From NCBI RefSeq assembly GCF_019320115.1, contig NC_089585.1, positions 144,105,769 to 144,169,768 of the forward strand: a stretch of 64,000 bases of DNA, read 5' to 3'. A model generated the notes under the pieces. It made no database searches. It saw only the letters and a program-made list of their open reading frames with translations, and was not told the origin of the DNA. This DNA comes from Miscanthus floridulus. Lineage: Eukaryota > Streptophyta > Magnoliopsida > Poales > Poaceae. Shown here one piece after another: positions 1 to 11,344 of the stretch (positions within the stretch are counted from its first letter, which is position 1; every line of letters begins with the position of its first letter). The translations under genes and the position numbers were made by a program.

Positions 1-1614
1 GAACTCCCTCAATCTCAGGGCCAAAACCTTTGAACATATCTTATAGAGGACATTGCAAAGGGATATTGGCCTGAATTCTTTCATCGCCTGGGGGTTCCTG
101 GTTTGTGGGATTAGAACAATAGTGGTGTGATTGATATCAGCCGGCAACGTACCTCCATTCAAGAAGTCCAACACCGCTGCCGTGACCTCCTTACCAAGAA
201 GATCCCAATGCAGTTGATAGAACCCAGCAGTGAAGCCATCCGGCCCCGGCGCCTTGTTGGCTCCCATCATCTGCAGCGCCGTTTCCACTTCAGTAGCACT
301 GTATGGCCGGGTGAGCCGTTCATTCATATCCAGCGAAATCTTCCTAGGAACGTGTTCCAGGATTAGGTCCGGAGATAGATTATCTTGGGCAGCAAACAAA
401 TTAGCATAGAAATCAGTAGCTACGCCTTCTATTTCCTCCTGTGTTACAGCCACAGAACCGTCATCACGGCGAAGAGAGGTGATCGCATTGCGTTTAGCTC
501 TCGCCCTCGACTTAGCCTGAAAAAAGGAGGTGTTCCTGTCACCGTCCTTTAGCCACTCCACTCTCGACCGTTGTTTCTCCATCACTTCCTCGCGTGAGAG
601 AAGTTCAGAGATACGAGACATCAGCTGCTTCTCATAACGCGAGGGGCCGGAGCCAATGGACTGTCCTCGTTCCACCTCTAAGTCACAACGCAGGGCAGCC
701 AGTGTTTTTTTTTAACTGAACCAAAAACATCTCGTTCCCAAACCTGGAGCGAATTCTGAATATCCTTCAATTTTGCTTGCATCTCCCCCAAGCTCTGCCA
801 GCCCGCACTGTGATCCCAGGCATCCCGTATCAGCGCCATATAACTCGGATCACGCTGCCACATATTTTCATATCTAATTTTTTTCTTTCTCCTTCGCCTA
901 CCCGTAGTGTGTTCAAGGCACTCCACTACTAGACAGCTGTGATCCGACATCGTCGTCTGAATATTCCAAACCTTCACCTCTCTGAACAGGTCCAGGAAGG
1001 AGTCCGCCGCTACGCCCCTATCCAACCTGACCTTGATGTTGTGTTCCGCATCTTGTCGGTTATCCCATGTGTACGGGAGGCCAATAAAGCCCAAATCCAT
1101 AAATCCACAGACCGACACAGCTTCACTAAAGCCCTCCATCTGGCGCTCACGCCTGCCTGCTCCCCCAAACTGTTCCGAGGCATGGAGAACCTCGTTAAAA
1201 TCATCCACACATAGCCAAGGCAAGGAGCTCTGACCATTGAGTAGCTTCAAACACTCCCAGCTTCTAAACCGTAGCTCTCTCCGGGACTCCCCGTAGAAGC
1301 CAGTAAAACGCCACTTATCCATCTTCGTCACCGGATCAAGGACAGCTACATCAATGTGCAACTTATCCAAACTTTCCAGCCGAACCTCCACATCCTTTCT
1401 CCAGAGCAAGGCGAGACCGCCCCCTCTGCCAAAACCACCAACGCCAAGGCCATGAGAAAAGCCTAGCGCTCTCCGAATTCCATCCACTCGATCTGAGAAC
1501 AAACGCGTCTCCGACAAGAAGACGAGCATGGGACGGTGTAGCTCACACAAGCTACGGAGATCTCGAACTGCCTCGGGCTGTCCCAAGCCCCGGCAGTTCA
1601 CTTAGTATTTTCAT
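1..1614 (-). pseudogene. LINE A ORF2: endonuclease and N-terminal reverse transcriptase
   Basis: The first part (about 1601-720) encodes an APE-type endonuclease, with the NCRGLG start motif, DFNEVL near the middle and MSDHSCLV near the end. This domain nicks target DNA to prime reverse transcription. The ATG at 1614 is followed by a small frameshift just before NCRGLG; a missing dinucleotide there would explain the lost Trp codon. A second frameshift lies at the A-rich tract at 708-717. After it the linker continues, then reverse transcriptase motifs NKAPGPDGF and FRPISLCN run to position 1. The rest of the reverse transcriptase is outside the window. At least two frameshifts make this a dead copy. 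Assignment to the plant L1 clade follows from the APE-then-RT order. Confidence 0.85.
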
Positions 1615-1633
1615 TGTGCCCGGCGGGGCCTGT

Positions 1634-1897
1634 TGTTAGATAGAAAGGTTAGATGCATGTGTATTTACCTTACCATATTGTGCCAAAGCCAAGAGATCTA
1701 GATTGTCTATGTATAGGAATAGATCATCTATGTATAGAAGGTTTATATTTAGAAAAGATCTCTTGGCTTAGCCCTCAAGTTGTAATGCCTATATGTAACT
1801 GCCACATGCGGGGTTATTCCGCATCCAATCAACACGCAACCATCGCACGACCCAGATAGGGCGTCGGTGTTCTCCTCCGCTCCTCTGAACTTTCACT
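1634..1897 (+). repeat. Copia A 5' LTR
   Basis: Begins TGTTAGATAGAAAGG. Its last base is T where the 3' LTR has A, so the canonical CA end is lost in this copy. A primer binding site follows directly. Confidence 0.92.
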
Positions 1898-1910
1898 TGG
1901 TATCATGAGC

Positions 1911-2199
1911 CCATGGTCAGAAAAAAAAGCTAAACCCGATAAAAAATCTTGAATATCACATATGGCGGGGGCACCCCGATGTGTCACTAAGGGAGAGATT
2001 GTTGGGGTTTAGTCCCACATCGTGTAGCGATGGTGGGGGAGCACAACATATAAGGTGGGAGAACCCTCACCTATAAGGCTAGTCTTTTGGGTTGAGTAAG
2101 GCCCAAAGGCCTTATATGTTGTCAGCTCCGGTGAACCTAGGACCTGTGGGAGTGTAGGCTCGTAACGAGCCAGGCCGGCTGCAAGCCAGCTCCAAGATC
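1911..2199 (+). other. Copia A leader containing a second LTR-like start
   Basis: After the primer binding site there is a purine tract at about 1991-2000 followed by TGTTGGGGTTTAGTCCCAC, which looks like the polypurine tract and LTR start of a different Copia family. Inside it, ACAACATATAAGG (about 2042) pairs with CCTTATATGTTGT (about 2109) as an inverted repeat. No CA-ended LTR terminus is evident. This is probably a captured or recombined LTR fragment that now supplies the leader and start codon of the downstream frame. Confidence 0.5.
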
Positions 2200-3912
2200 A
2201 TGAACTCGCTGGTCACCACCGGTTCCAACAATTGGTCTGCGGCACCTCCAGCTGCAACCCGACCTGTAACCAGACTTCAAAGTGGCATACGCAAGGAGAA
2301 AATATACACAGATGGTACTGTCAGGTATGGATTTTTGACAACTACAGGGGAACCTAGTAGTACTGATGAGGCTCTAGCTGATAGTAATTGGAAAAATGCA
2401 ATGGATCTCGAGTACAATGCCTTAATGAAGAATAAAACTTGGCACCTTGTTCCACCTCAAAAGGGTAGAAATATTATTGGTTGCAAATGGGTATACAGAA
2501 TAAAGAGAAAATCTGATGGTAGCTTGGATAGATATAAAGCTCGATTGATAGCAAAGGGTTTTAAGCAGAGATATGGAATAGATTATGAGGAAACTTTCGG
2601 TCCTGTTGTTAAAGCTGCTACTATTCGTATTATTCTGTCTCTTGCTGTTTCTCGAGGATGGACTCTCAGACAACTTGATGTACAAAATGCTTTTCTCCAT
2701 GGCAATCTTGAAGAAGAGGTATATATGCAACAGCCACCTGGTTTTGAAGATCCTTCAAGACCAAACTTTGTTTGTCGCCTAGATAAAGCCTTATATGGTC
2801 TGAAACAGGCGTCCAGAGCATGGTACTCTAGACTAAGTGCTAAATTGATATCACTCGGTTTTCAATCTTCAAAGGCTGATACCTCTATGTTCTTTTATCG
2901 CAAGAATGATGTTAGCATGTATCTCCTTGTTTATGTTGATGATATTATTATAGCCAGCTCTACACCACATGCTACCACAGTGTTACTTCAAGATTTGCAG
3001 GGGGAATTTGCTCTAAAGGATCTAGGAGATCTGCATTATTTTCTCGGTATAGAAGTTGCCAAGGTGCGAGATGGCATTGTTCTCACTCAAAGCAAATATG
3101 CTTCTGATCTTCTAAAAAGAGTTGGTATGTCAGATTGTAAGCCTGTTAATACTCCATTATCCACTAGTGAAAAATTATCATTACATGAAGGATCATTGTT
3201 GGGACCGGATGATACATCACGGTATAGAAGCATTGTTGGTGCTCTTCAATATCTAACCCTCACTAGACCTGATATAGCCTTTTCTGTTAATAAAGTCTGT
3301 CAATTTCTTCATGCACCTACCACAGTACATTGGGCAGCAGTTAAAAGAATATTACGGTACTTGAAGCAATGCACAGAATTGGGCTTGAAAATACAGAAGT
3401 CTCCTTCGACTTTGGTGAGTGCATTTTCAGATGCAGACTGGGCTGGCAGTGTTGATGACAGAAGGTCTACAGGAGGGTTTGCTGTGTTCTTGGGTTCTAA
3501 TCTTGTATCATGGAGTGCAAGAAAACAGGCTACTGTCTCAAGATCTAGTACAGAATCAGAATATAAAGCAATTGCTAATGCTACTGCAGAAGTTATGTGG
3601 ATACAAACTTTACTGCGTGAATTGGGTATTCCTAGTCCAAAGGCAGCAAGACTTTGGTGTGATAATATTGGTGCAAAGTACTTGTCTGCTAATCCTGTTT
3701 TCCATGCCAGAACAAAACATATTGAAGTTGACTATCATTTTGTCAGAGAAAGAGTTGCTCGAAAATTACTAGAGATTGAATTTGTTTCATCAGGAGATCA
3801 AATTGCAGATGGCTTTACAAAGGCCTTGTCTGTTCGGCTGTTAGAAAATTTCAAAGTCAATCTGAACCTAGAGCGGTTAAGATTGAGGGAGGTTGTTAGA
3901 CAGAAAGGTTAG
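2200..3912 (+). CDS. Copia A reverse transcriptase-RNase H, intact ORF
   Basis: This is an uninterrupted 570-codon frame. It would copy element RNA into DNA and degrade the RNA strand. Residues around 90-330 carry Copia reverse transcriptase motifs: [29 protein letters not shown] and the catalytic YVDDII. The RNase H part follows with [15 protein letters not shown] and KHIEVDYHF. The ATG at 2200 comes from a leader unlike normal pol sequence, so the frame looks re-started after a deletion that removed gag, protease and integrase. The stop lies inside the 3' LTR. The absence of stops contrasts with every other retroelement frame here. Activity is unknown, and without gag and integrase it cannot support its own transposition. 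Confidence 0.88.
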   Translation: MNSLVTTGSNNWSAAPPAATRPVTRLQSGIRKEKIYTDGTVRYGFLTTTGEPSSTDEALADSNWKNAMDLEYNALMKNKTWHLVPPQKGRNIIGCKWVYRIKRKSDGSLDRYKARLIAKGFKQRYGIDYEETFGPVVKAATIRIILSLAVSRGWTLRQLDVQNAFLHGNLEEEVYMQQPPGFEDPSRPNFVCRLDKALYGLKQASRAWYSRLSAKLISLGFQSSKADTSMFFYRKNDVSMYLLVYVDDIIIASSTPHATTVLLQDLQGEFALKDLGDLHYFLGIEVAKVRDGIVLTQSKYASDLLKRVGMSDCKPVNTPLSTSEKLSLHEGSLLGPDDTSRYRSIVGALQYLTLTRPDIAFSVNKVCQFLHAPTTVHWAAVKRILRYLKQCTELGLKIQKSPSTLVSAFSDADWAGSVDDRRSTGGFAVFLGSNLVSWSARKQATVSRSSTESEYKAIANATAEVMWIQTLLRELGIPSPKAARLWCDNIGAKYLSANPVFHARTKHIEVDYHFVRERVARKLLEIEFVSSGDQIADGFTKALSVRLLENFKVNLNLERLRLREVVRQKG

Positions 3913-4157
3913 ATGCATATGTATTTACCTTACCATATTGTGCCAAAGCCAAGAGATCTAGATTGTCTATGTATAGGAATAGATCATCTATATATAGAAG
4001 GTTTATATTTAGAAAAGATCTCTTGGCTTAGCCCTCAAGTTGTAACGCCTATATGTAACTGCCACATGCGGGGCTATTCCGCATCCAATCAACACGCAAC
4101 CATCGCACGACCCAGATAGGGCATCGGTGTTCTCCTCCGCTCCTCTGAACTTTCACA
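3894..4157 (+). repeat. Copia A 3' LTR
   Basis: Begins TGTTAGACAGAAAGG and ends TTTCACA, next to the CCTGT target duplication at 4158-4162. It also contains the stop codon of the reverse transcriptase frame. Confidence 0.92.
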
Positions 4158-4162
4158 CCTGT

Positions 4163-4490
4163 CACTCGCAGTCGCCGCCGATCGTGCATTTTGAACGTTG
4201 GTACCCTTCTTCTGCTTCTTCAGCTGTTCCAGCATGCTTCCTCCGCTACTCTCCGAACCTTCATCAATTTGGCTCACCCTGGAGTTCACCAAGCCAAAAG
4301 GAACAATGGCATTTGTGCCGTCTAGAGGGACGTTGAGATCAGGTGTCTGCAGAGGTTGGCCTAAACCTTTTGATTTCCGTTCCCTCTGTGGTGGTGGATC
4401 CCTGGTCTCCATGTCCAGCTTCCTACCCACCGATGCTCCTCCTTTCTCCCTCTCCCTCTCAACCTGTAAAACCCCTCCCGCCCCCTTTAA
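4163..4490 (-). pseudogene. LINE A ORF1, C-terminal segment
   Basis: On the minus strand this is the tail of the LINE RNA-binding protein, rich in Lys, Arg, Ser and Gln. It contains a run of basic residues (QLKKQKKG) and no recognisable fold. Across the Copia A insertion it continues into the last ORF1 codons, and its TGA overlaps the ORF2 ATG at 1611-1614. Upstream it is interrupted by the MITE at 4491-4614. Its role rests only on position and continuity of the frame, since tails of plant L1 ORF1 proteins are poorly conserved. Confidence 0.72.
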
Positions 4491-4614
4491 GGCCCGTTCG
4501 TTTCACACGGAATGGCTACCAAGAAAAATTCCAGACGGGATTGATAGTTAATTTATACCAGCTTTTATTAACTGGAAAGATTCCTGGCCACATTCATCTC
4601 TAACCGAACGGGCC
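4491..4614. mobile_element. 124-bp MITE in LINE A
   Basis: The ends GGCCCGTTCG and CGAACGGGCC are perfect inverted repeats. The element interrupts the LINE A ORF1 frame. Flanks contain TTAA-type sequence, but the exact target duplication (TA, TTA or TAA) cannot be settled, so the superfamily (Tourist/PIF or another) stays open. Confidence 0.8.
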
Positions 4615-4767
4615 CTTAATGGGGATTGCACTTCCTGTTCCTCCGTCTCCTCCACATGTTCAGACGAGGAAAAAATGTGAACCATCCTCTCCTCTCGATG
4701 ACCGCCCCTCTCCTGATCGGCTGCGTTGACTAGTGTATCTGTGCGCCGATGAGGAGCCGCTGCCCCA
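4615..4767 (-). pseudogene. LINE A ORF1, segment between MITE and MULE
   Basis: The minus-strand frame continues the ORF1 tail with Arg, Glu and His-rich sequence (EETEEQEVQSPL near the MITE). It joins in frame across the MULE target site to the segment ending RRVQTFA at about 11713. It has no function of its own. Confidence 0.7.
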
Positions 4768-4775
4768 GCAAATGT

Positions 4776-5135
4776 GTTTTTTTTATTTTAACACTTTTTG
4801 GAAACTAATTTTAAATCTAACACAGTCGATTTTTTAAAAAAAAACTAACACTTTTGGCCGCGCCTATTGCCCTGGCGCGACCAAATGCCTGTGCCGCGTC
4901 ATGCATGGTGGCGCGGCAGAGGGCTGACGTGACGACGACTGGAATCGCTGACCACTGACGGGGCAGGGCCTGCCGCGCCACCGATCTTGGCGCGGCACTG
5001 TCGTGCCCTGATCCGTGGCGCGGTAGAGCCGAATAAAACCGACGCCGCTAGTCCCGCTGCCCGAGCAGCAAGGCCGCCTGGCCGCCGCACCCACGTCCGC
5101 CCGTGCCAGCCCGCCACCGAGCACGCCGGCAGCCC
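4776..5135 (+). repeat. MULE A left TIR
   Basis: Starts with a T-rich run, then AACACTTTTTGGAAACTAAT, then a GC-rich part. It matches the reverse complement of 11345-11704 with scattered differences and small indels. The inner part probably acts as promoter for the plus-strand gene, by analogy with MuDR. Confidence 0.88.
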
Positions 5136-5508
5136 GGCCCCCGCCCGGCCCTCCATTGCCGCCTCCCTCCCTTCTCTTCCATTCTCTGGCCGCCTCCCTC
5201 CCTCCTCGTCCTCGTGCAAGGTAATGACGCATATTTTATTTTTGTTTGAATGATGGATAGTATATTATGAATGGGAGCTAAGTTTAGAAGGAAAATTATG
5301 TTTGGGAACTATGGTCTACGATTTGAAGGAAAATATTAGTTTGATTTTGTCAATGTTAAGGTTAATTATTTAGTTAGAAGTATGTTTACCATGTATATTT
5401 TTGTTGCTATAATTATCGGTTATATTATTTTAGTTGCATTGCAAATGATTATATTTTACATTAATTTGCGTTGTTTTGATTGATGTTTAATTTGAACCAT
5501 TTTATTAG

Positions 5509-7348
5509 ATGGAAGACATGTTTCGGGAGCAGTTATGGCAAAAACGGGGTCGTCCTAGATAATTGTACTCCGATGAGTCTAGCAAAGATACCCCCGTCCC
5601 TTCTGAACTCCCTATCCCTAACTGTGACTGTGGTCGTCCGGCTGACGTGTTTCAATCGAGACATCCGGACACAGCGGCTCGTTGCTTCTACACGTGCAGT
5701 CGTTTTAACGTAACTAATTGTTTTCGTATATTTTTCTTCTTCATTTGTATTACTAGGTTACTAATATTTTATTGAATTTTTGTTATGTAGGACCATGATA
5801 GGTGCTTTTTCTTTCAGTGGATCGACGGTGCAGACAAGTTTGACCCTAGGTACATCCTTTTCGGGGATTGGTGGAGAGAGCGACATCCACGAGAGCACTT
5901 CGAGCGGTGGGTTCCACCTCCCCCTAACCCCCCTCCAATGACGGCTAAGAAGCACTTAGCCGCAGTTAGACGACTCGAGGAACCTTCTCTGTGCCATTGC
6001 AGAGACCGAGCCGTGATAAATCCTGACAATACGTTGGAGTTTGTGTGTCCAAACAAGCATGAAGTAAGTGCAAAGTGTATATGTTGAAATGTTGAGCTAT
6101 ATGTGTCATGTACTAATGTCACGTTATTTATGTGTATTCCATGGCGAAGTGTCATTTCAAGGAGTGGTTGTATGGTCCTAAGAACAAATAGCCCGAAGAA
6201 CCTCTAAAAGCAAAGCAAAAGAAGAAAGAAAGGTTAATTTACAAAGCACCGTCAGTCAAGTGCGAATGTGGTGTTAAATCCAACTACGGTCTAGTCCCTT
6301 CGAAGCTTGGAATAGGCCATTATTGTGGCCATATGATGGACTACGATGAGGTTGGTTATTTTTGTGGTAACCATGAAATCGTATTTTGTTTCTTTTGCTA
6401 AGACATATATGATATAATTTATCGTTTGAACAGAGCACTAGGAAATACATGTGGAAATGTTATGATGGTCAAGCTAAGTTCTTGGATGAACTGAAGGGGA
6501 AGCAAGTAAATAGCACGAAAGAGGGGATATGGACCTGACTACGTCAACCTTTTCGTTAAACATCACAAAGACAAGATGCGTGAGTTTGCTAAACAGCGCG
6601 GTATTTGTAACCCGATCGACGTTAGGCTTGTCAAATGGGGATTGGAGAGACGGATGACATTAGAGGAGGAGAGGGCAAGGAAGGAGGCAAGGGAGGAGAC
6701 AAGAGTACAGATGTAGGTCTTGAACGAGCATATTGTTTCATTATGTGCCAGTGTGTACTTCAAAGCCTTTTTTTCGTTGCCTGATTTTTAATATAATATA
6801 GTCGCGTTGCTAACTGATTGTATTTTATACATGAAGGGATTGGATGCAGCGAGGACCATGTTGCAGAGGTGGATGCAAGGTACGAGGAAAAGAAGTTAGG
6901 TGAGCACAGAAAGCGAGTTGGTCGCACCGTTGAATCACCGATTGTGTTGTCTGATGAGGGGGACGAGGATGAGGACGACACTGCCACACTCAGCGAGCTC
7001 ATCGCTCTAGCAGAGGCGGGCTTGTAGGCGGAGTAGGCTGAGGACGACACTGATAGACTGAGCGAGCTCATCGCTCTAGCAGAGGCGGGCTTGCAGGCGG
7101 AGGAGGCTGATGACGACACTGACAGACTGAGCGAGCTCATCGCTCTAGCAAAGGCGGGCTTGGAAGCGGAGGAGGATAACGACGCGTTCTTCACTCAGGC
7201 CGCAGAGGCCGCAGATGAAGCGGAGGCCGCTTACTATAGGCGAAAGGTAGATTAGGGCAATGCAGGTGAGCCTAGCCACGGCAACAGGGTTGTGGTTGAG
7301 GATTGGTACTCGGATGACGAGTTGCTTACTCGGTATGTTTTTGACTGA
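5509..7348 (+). pseudogene. MULE A accessory gene: GRF-like zinc-finger protein with acidic repeats
   Basis: Phase-compatible exons are 5509-5709, 5791-6063, 6150-6350, 6434-about 6715 and about 6837-7348, most with GT and AG boundaries. An extra 5' intron ends just before the ATG at 5509. The first zinc module reads CDCG, then RCFYTC, then CFFFQW, the GRF-type pattern (Cys-x-Cys ... Cys ... Cys-Phe-Phe-x-Trp). A second has CHC, FVCPN and CHFKEW. A third has CECG and WKCYDG. The C-terminus is acidic with a 23-residue repeat and ends SDDELLTRYVFD. GRF fingers bind nucleic acid in other proteins; here the role is unknown. Stops after GRPR and PKNK, two in the repeats, one after RRKVD and a frameshift near 6527 show decay. 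No similarity to maize MURB was recognised. Confidence 0.72.
6974..7180 (+). repeat. Three tandem 69-bp coding repeats
   Basis: Copies start with GACGACACTG at 6974, 7043 and 7112, exactly 69 bp apart. Each encodes about 23 residues centred on LSELIALAEAGL with acidic flanks. The unit keeps the reading frame. Two TAG stops sit between copies 1 and 2. Confidence 0.9.
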
Positions 7349-7728
7349 GGGTTTTTAATTACACCGACTGTTAGTTCCATGCTTTATTAATGATCAATGT
7401 AGCTATGTAGTAGAAATTCTATTGTGTTGTCTTATATTTCATTTGAACTACTAATGTATTGTACCCATGTGTCATGTACTTGGATTACCCATGATCGATC
7501 TTAAGTGATCACATCTGTTTGTATCATGCGTTCAAAATTTCTAAAATGAACGTAATCGGGTGAAATTATCTCGAATACAGCGCCGTAGCCCACTGGTTCG
7601 GCCGCGCCCAAGCCTAGGTTCTATCACGCCAGAGTCCATGGTGCGTTAGTGTCGCGCCCTACTACACGACGCATCAGTGCCGCGCCATAGATGACGGTGG
7701 TAGTGACACGGACAGACAACATCCAGCT
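7349..7728. other. MULE A intergenic region between convergent gene ends
   Basis: AT-rich sequence followed by a GC-richer stretch with repeated CGCGCC-type words (about 7580-7690). The two genes end toward each other here, so it probably holds both polyadenylation regions. No coding sequence is recognised. Confidence 0.5.
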
Positions 7729-10700
7729 TCAATTGAGTTGTTGTCGGTGTTGTACAAAACTACAAGTGGTGCCGCGACCGTGCGCAAGTTGAAATGAACA
7801 TGAAGCAAATAAATGGACCACAAGTTTTCGACGTAAGTTCGACATAATGAAATAAGTCCTAGGAATGTAAGGATCCCTCGAACGCCTCTTGGAAACCTCG
7901 TCGTCCGGTGGAAGAAGGGGGTCGTCGTACTCCACCTCAAGAAGGGGGTACAGCTGGGGCGGCGTGGGAGGGGTCATCCTATTACAAATTGATAAAAAAG
8001 GGTTAGAGTATTCAAATTAACAATATTCAGATTAACATTATGTAGCATTGCAAAATTTGAACTACTTGTTATGCAGTACGAACACAATATGAAATCACCT
8101 GCTACCCTCGTCTTCTATGCTGGCTAGCCTTGTGACCAGACTGTTTGCAAACAGAGCAAATATTCCTGCCATGGGTCTCGTTGAAGTCTCCCTCACCGTA
8201 CATGTCTTCGCCGTACCCTCTCATAGTGTCCATGTCCCCCCTTGAGTCGCTTCTTCTTCCTCCTACCCTTCCCTACCTTCATTAGATCCGGATGCGGCAC
8301 GTAGTCATAACCATTATAAGGTGCCCACTGTGTCGGGTCAAGGTATGGCTCGAAGCTCATCTCCTAAATACTAACGGTGTTCGAACGGAGATACAAGGGT
8401 GGCATATATGGCAGATCCTCATAGTTATACCCGCAAACCCTGTAGGCCGTGATCATATGAGAGCAAGGGGCATGTATGATCTGAGGGACGTTGCAACTGC
8501 ACTCTACCTTTTCAAGATCAACTCGGTAGTTTTGTCCACCATAACGTTCGCCGCCCAAGCTTGTGCCACCCTTGCCCCGTACACTAAAGATATGGCGGTG
8601 GGGTCCATACGGCTCGATGGTGTGCTGCTTGGCCAATTCCTCGGCCTTCCTCAAATGTTCAGCTCCGGCCTTTCCAAAACGCCCCTGCTCAGCTATATTC
8701 CTCTGCGCAAGTTCCCACCCCTTCACAAAATATTCGTTGCACTTATGAAACGAGAACTCAACAATTCCAGACACCGGCAACGATCGAACTCCGGTGAATA
8801 CATGGTTGAAGGACTTTGATGAGTTAGTGGTCATGATGCCATACCTGAAACCCCACTCGTAATATGCTAACGCCCACTCAGCCTTCTATTTCATCTGCGC
8901 CTCTAACCAGGCCTTTCCCGCTGCATTTACCATCTTGTCTAGTTCTCTCTTTTGTCTTCTTGAACTGGTGCTCTGTACGTACACAACATAGAGCTTTTAC
9001 CTTGTCACATACCTCATGCTTTCGCTGACGCCGCCAGAAATTAGCGGCAAAGTGTCTCATGCACCATCTATGTACTAGAGGCGGGAACCCATCTATATGC
9101 TCAGCTGCAATATTAAGAAGCCCTGTGTGACGGTCTGAGATCAAACATATAGTGCGAGTTGGGCCAAGCACTTGCACACGTAGAAGCCGCATGAACCATG
9201 ACAACGATTTATTGTTCTCTCCCTCTACCAAAGCAAAAGCCATGGGTACTATCTGGTCCTTAGGATCAACAGCAGCAGCCATCATCAAGGTGCCCCTGTA
9301 CTTTCCTGTCAGGAAAGTGCCATCAACAAGTATGACTGGCCGACAAAACTGGAATGCATGTTTCGTTTGCGCGAACGACCAGAACACACGATAGAGGACA
9401 TGCCTCAATGGGTCCCGAAAAAAACATCCCTCCGGTGTCCACAAACCATTTCAAGCTAGGGTTGTAGTAATACATTGCACATAAGATGCGGGGCACCCTA
9501 TTGTACGCTTCCTCCCAAGTACCCCATCGAATCGCTAGAGCAATTTGCTTAGCACGCCAAGCCTTTCCGTATGTCACATCGTACCTAACGAATCCAGATA
9601 TGGACTATTGTAAAGAAGACACCGAGATGTCGTTATTATCATCAACGAGCCCTAATATACGACGGGCAAGGTAACGTGCAGTGAGCCGCTGATGATTTTC
9701 CTTCCCCCTATTGTCTAGGCAAGTGTGGGGTTCGACAACTTTCGTTATCCTCTACTTGCCATCACTCTGTCTCTTTCATGCATTTAACCTCCACATACAA
9801 CCGTTTTTGCATATCACGTGGTACCTCAACTCCTGGTCCGAATGAGTGACGGTGTACGGCCTATGGTGGTACATAGCATAGTCCTGAAGGAAGAGTTTCA
9901 TATCTGACATTGTGTTGAATATCATCCCCTTCCTAAGGGTTTCTTTCTCATGGTTATACAATGAATTCCTACACATCTAGAGACCGGTGTCACAAACTGC
10001 CATATCTATCATGCTGACATCCCTATAGTTCGGAACGCCCATGAAAGGTACGTTCTTAGACCTTAGTTGCTCAACCTCAGTCGCTGTATAACGTGGTGGT
10101 GGAACATACTGTTGTGCTTCGCTAATTCTAGCCCATGAATCATAGGAGGTATCATCTGCAGCCAAATCTGTGACTAGTCTACCCTGAGCCTGGACACCAT
10201 GCAAAACCTTAGTTGGTACTGGTAATGGCATAGTATGAACCGGTACTGGCATGGCATCAGCCGGTGTTGGCATAGTATCTGTACCTCCTTGGTCATTATT
10301 AGAATTATCTGAATCACTGCTAACTACATCATCGATCCTGTCCTCCTCCTCCTGCTCCTCCTCTTCCTGTTCGAAATCATTCACATCGAAGTCATTGCTT
10401 ATACAATCTACTGCAGTGAATGAAACTGCTCCTGTGTCAACTGACCATCTAAATCCATGTTACCCTGAGTCGCTTCCCCTTCGACCCCCAATTCTTGCTC
10501 ATTGCCTCCAACACCGTCAATGGACGGGCCGTCCTGAACACCCCGCATCCTGTACCCATTCTCCACCACCACCTCAGCCATGGGCACATTGGAACCTTAG
10601 AGAACCCTAGTGTAGCGGGACCAGTGAGTAGGGTCACGCAAGGGCATAAGAACATAGTGTGCCCTAGTCTTCCCAGTATCAAACCTCCCATTCAGTGTGA

Positions 10701-10971
10701 AATCACCGCCAAACTTTGCATTCAAATGGACACAAAGGTCGTTGAAGCTAGGAGATTTATCAAACCATTACAATTCTTCTTCCATATCCTCAAACATACT
10801 ATCTTCTCTCCTAACACTTCCTCCATACAAAACTCTAACACAACAATCCATCTGCAAAAGCATTTCAAAAAACTTCATCAAGTCGTCGAAATCGTCGTAC
10901 GTGATGTCTATAGTAATATTAATACATATTCTAACTATAACTATACTAATTAATCTAATATTAACATCCAT
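7729..10971 (-). pseudogene. MULE A transposase (MURA-like), decayed
   Basis: This gene would encode the DDE transposase that binds TIRs and cuts the element out. Reading the minus strand from about 10971: an N-terminal region with FNDLCVHLNAKFGGDF, an acidic linker (10384-10320), the MuDR DNA-binding region (KGMIFNTMSDMKLFLQDYA, about 9950-9890), the MULE catalytic core (VDGTFLTGKYRGTLMMAAAVD and FALVEGENNKSLSWF, 9340-9210, then HRWCMRHFAANF), a SWIM zinc finger (CSCN ... CSH, about 8500-8440) and a zinc-knuckle-like CSVCKQSGHKASQH near 8130-8170. A last exon may lie at 7977-7729 after a TAG acceptor. Stops at about 9977 (TAG), 9776 (TGA), near 9758 (TAG) and 9612 (TAG), plus a frameshift near 9440, disable it. 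Several stops stand where Gln or Trp would be expected. Confidence 0.88.
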
Positions 10972-11344
10972 ACAAGGCTAACTACAACAACTAATTAGAC
11001 TAAATCTAATGTATAACTAGACTCAATAACTGTACTAACTAAACTACCTAACTTTACTACCTATACTAACTTACTATATTACCTATACTAACTAAACTAA
11101 CTAACTTTACTAACTATACTAACTATACTTTAATAATTTTACTAACTTTATTAGGGGAGTACCTCACTGCAGCGCGCTAGACCGGGCCGGGAGGCGTGGG
11201 CGCAGTCCTCGGTGGGCAGCTGTCGTGCATGGCCGGAGGGGGTGGTGCACCGGCGTGCGGGCTCGGCGGCCTCACAGGGCGGCCGGCGGCCGTGCCGTGC
11301 TCGGCGGGGGGCTGGTTGGCGCGGGTGGACGCGGCCGGGGCGGC
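10972..11344. other. MULE A region between transposase gene and right TIR
   Basis: From about 10920 to 11150 the sequence is a degenerate repeat of short words such as ACTAACTATACT. It then turns abruptly GC-rich toward the TIR. It probably represents the transposase 5' UTR or intron; no coding is seen. Confidence 0.45.

Larger units (their letters stand above)
1634..4157 (+). mobile_element. Copia A, internally deleted Ty1/Copia retrotransposon
   Basis: Two 264-bp LTRs (1634-1897 and 3894-4157) flank a 2.0-kb interior. The 5-bp target duplication CCTGT is at 1629-1633 and 4158-4162, and removing the element restores the LINE A ORF1 frame. A primer binding site starting TGGTATCATGAGC is at 1898, and a polypurine tract, GATTGAGGGAGG, sits just before the 3' LTR. 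The interior keeps only reverse transcriptase and RNase H. Gag, protease and integrase are missing, so the element could move only if helped in trans. The LTRs differ at about 7 of 264 positions by my count, which points to a fairly recent insertion. Confidence 0.93.
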
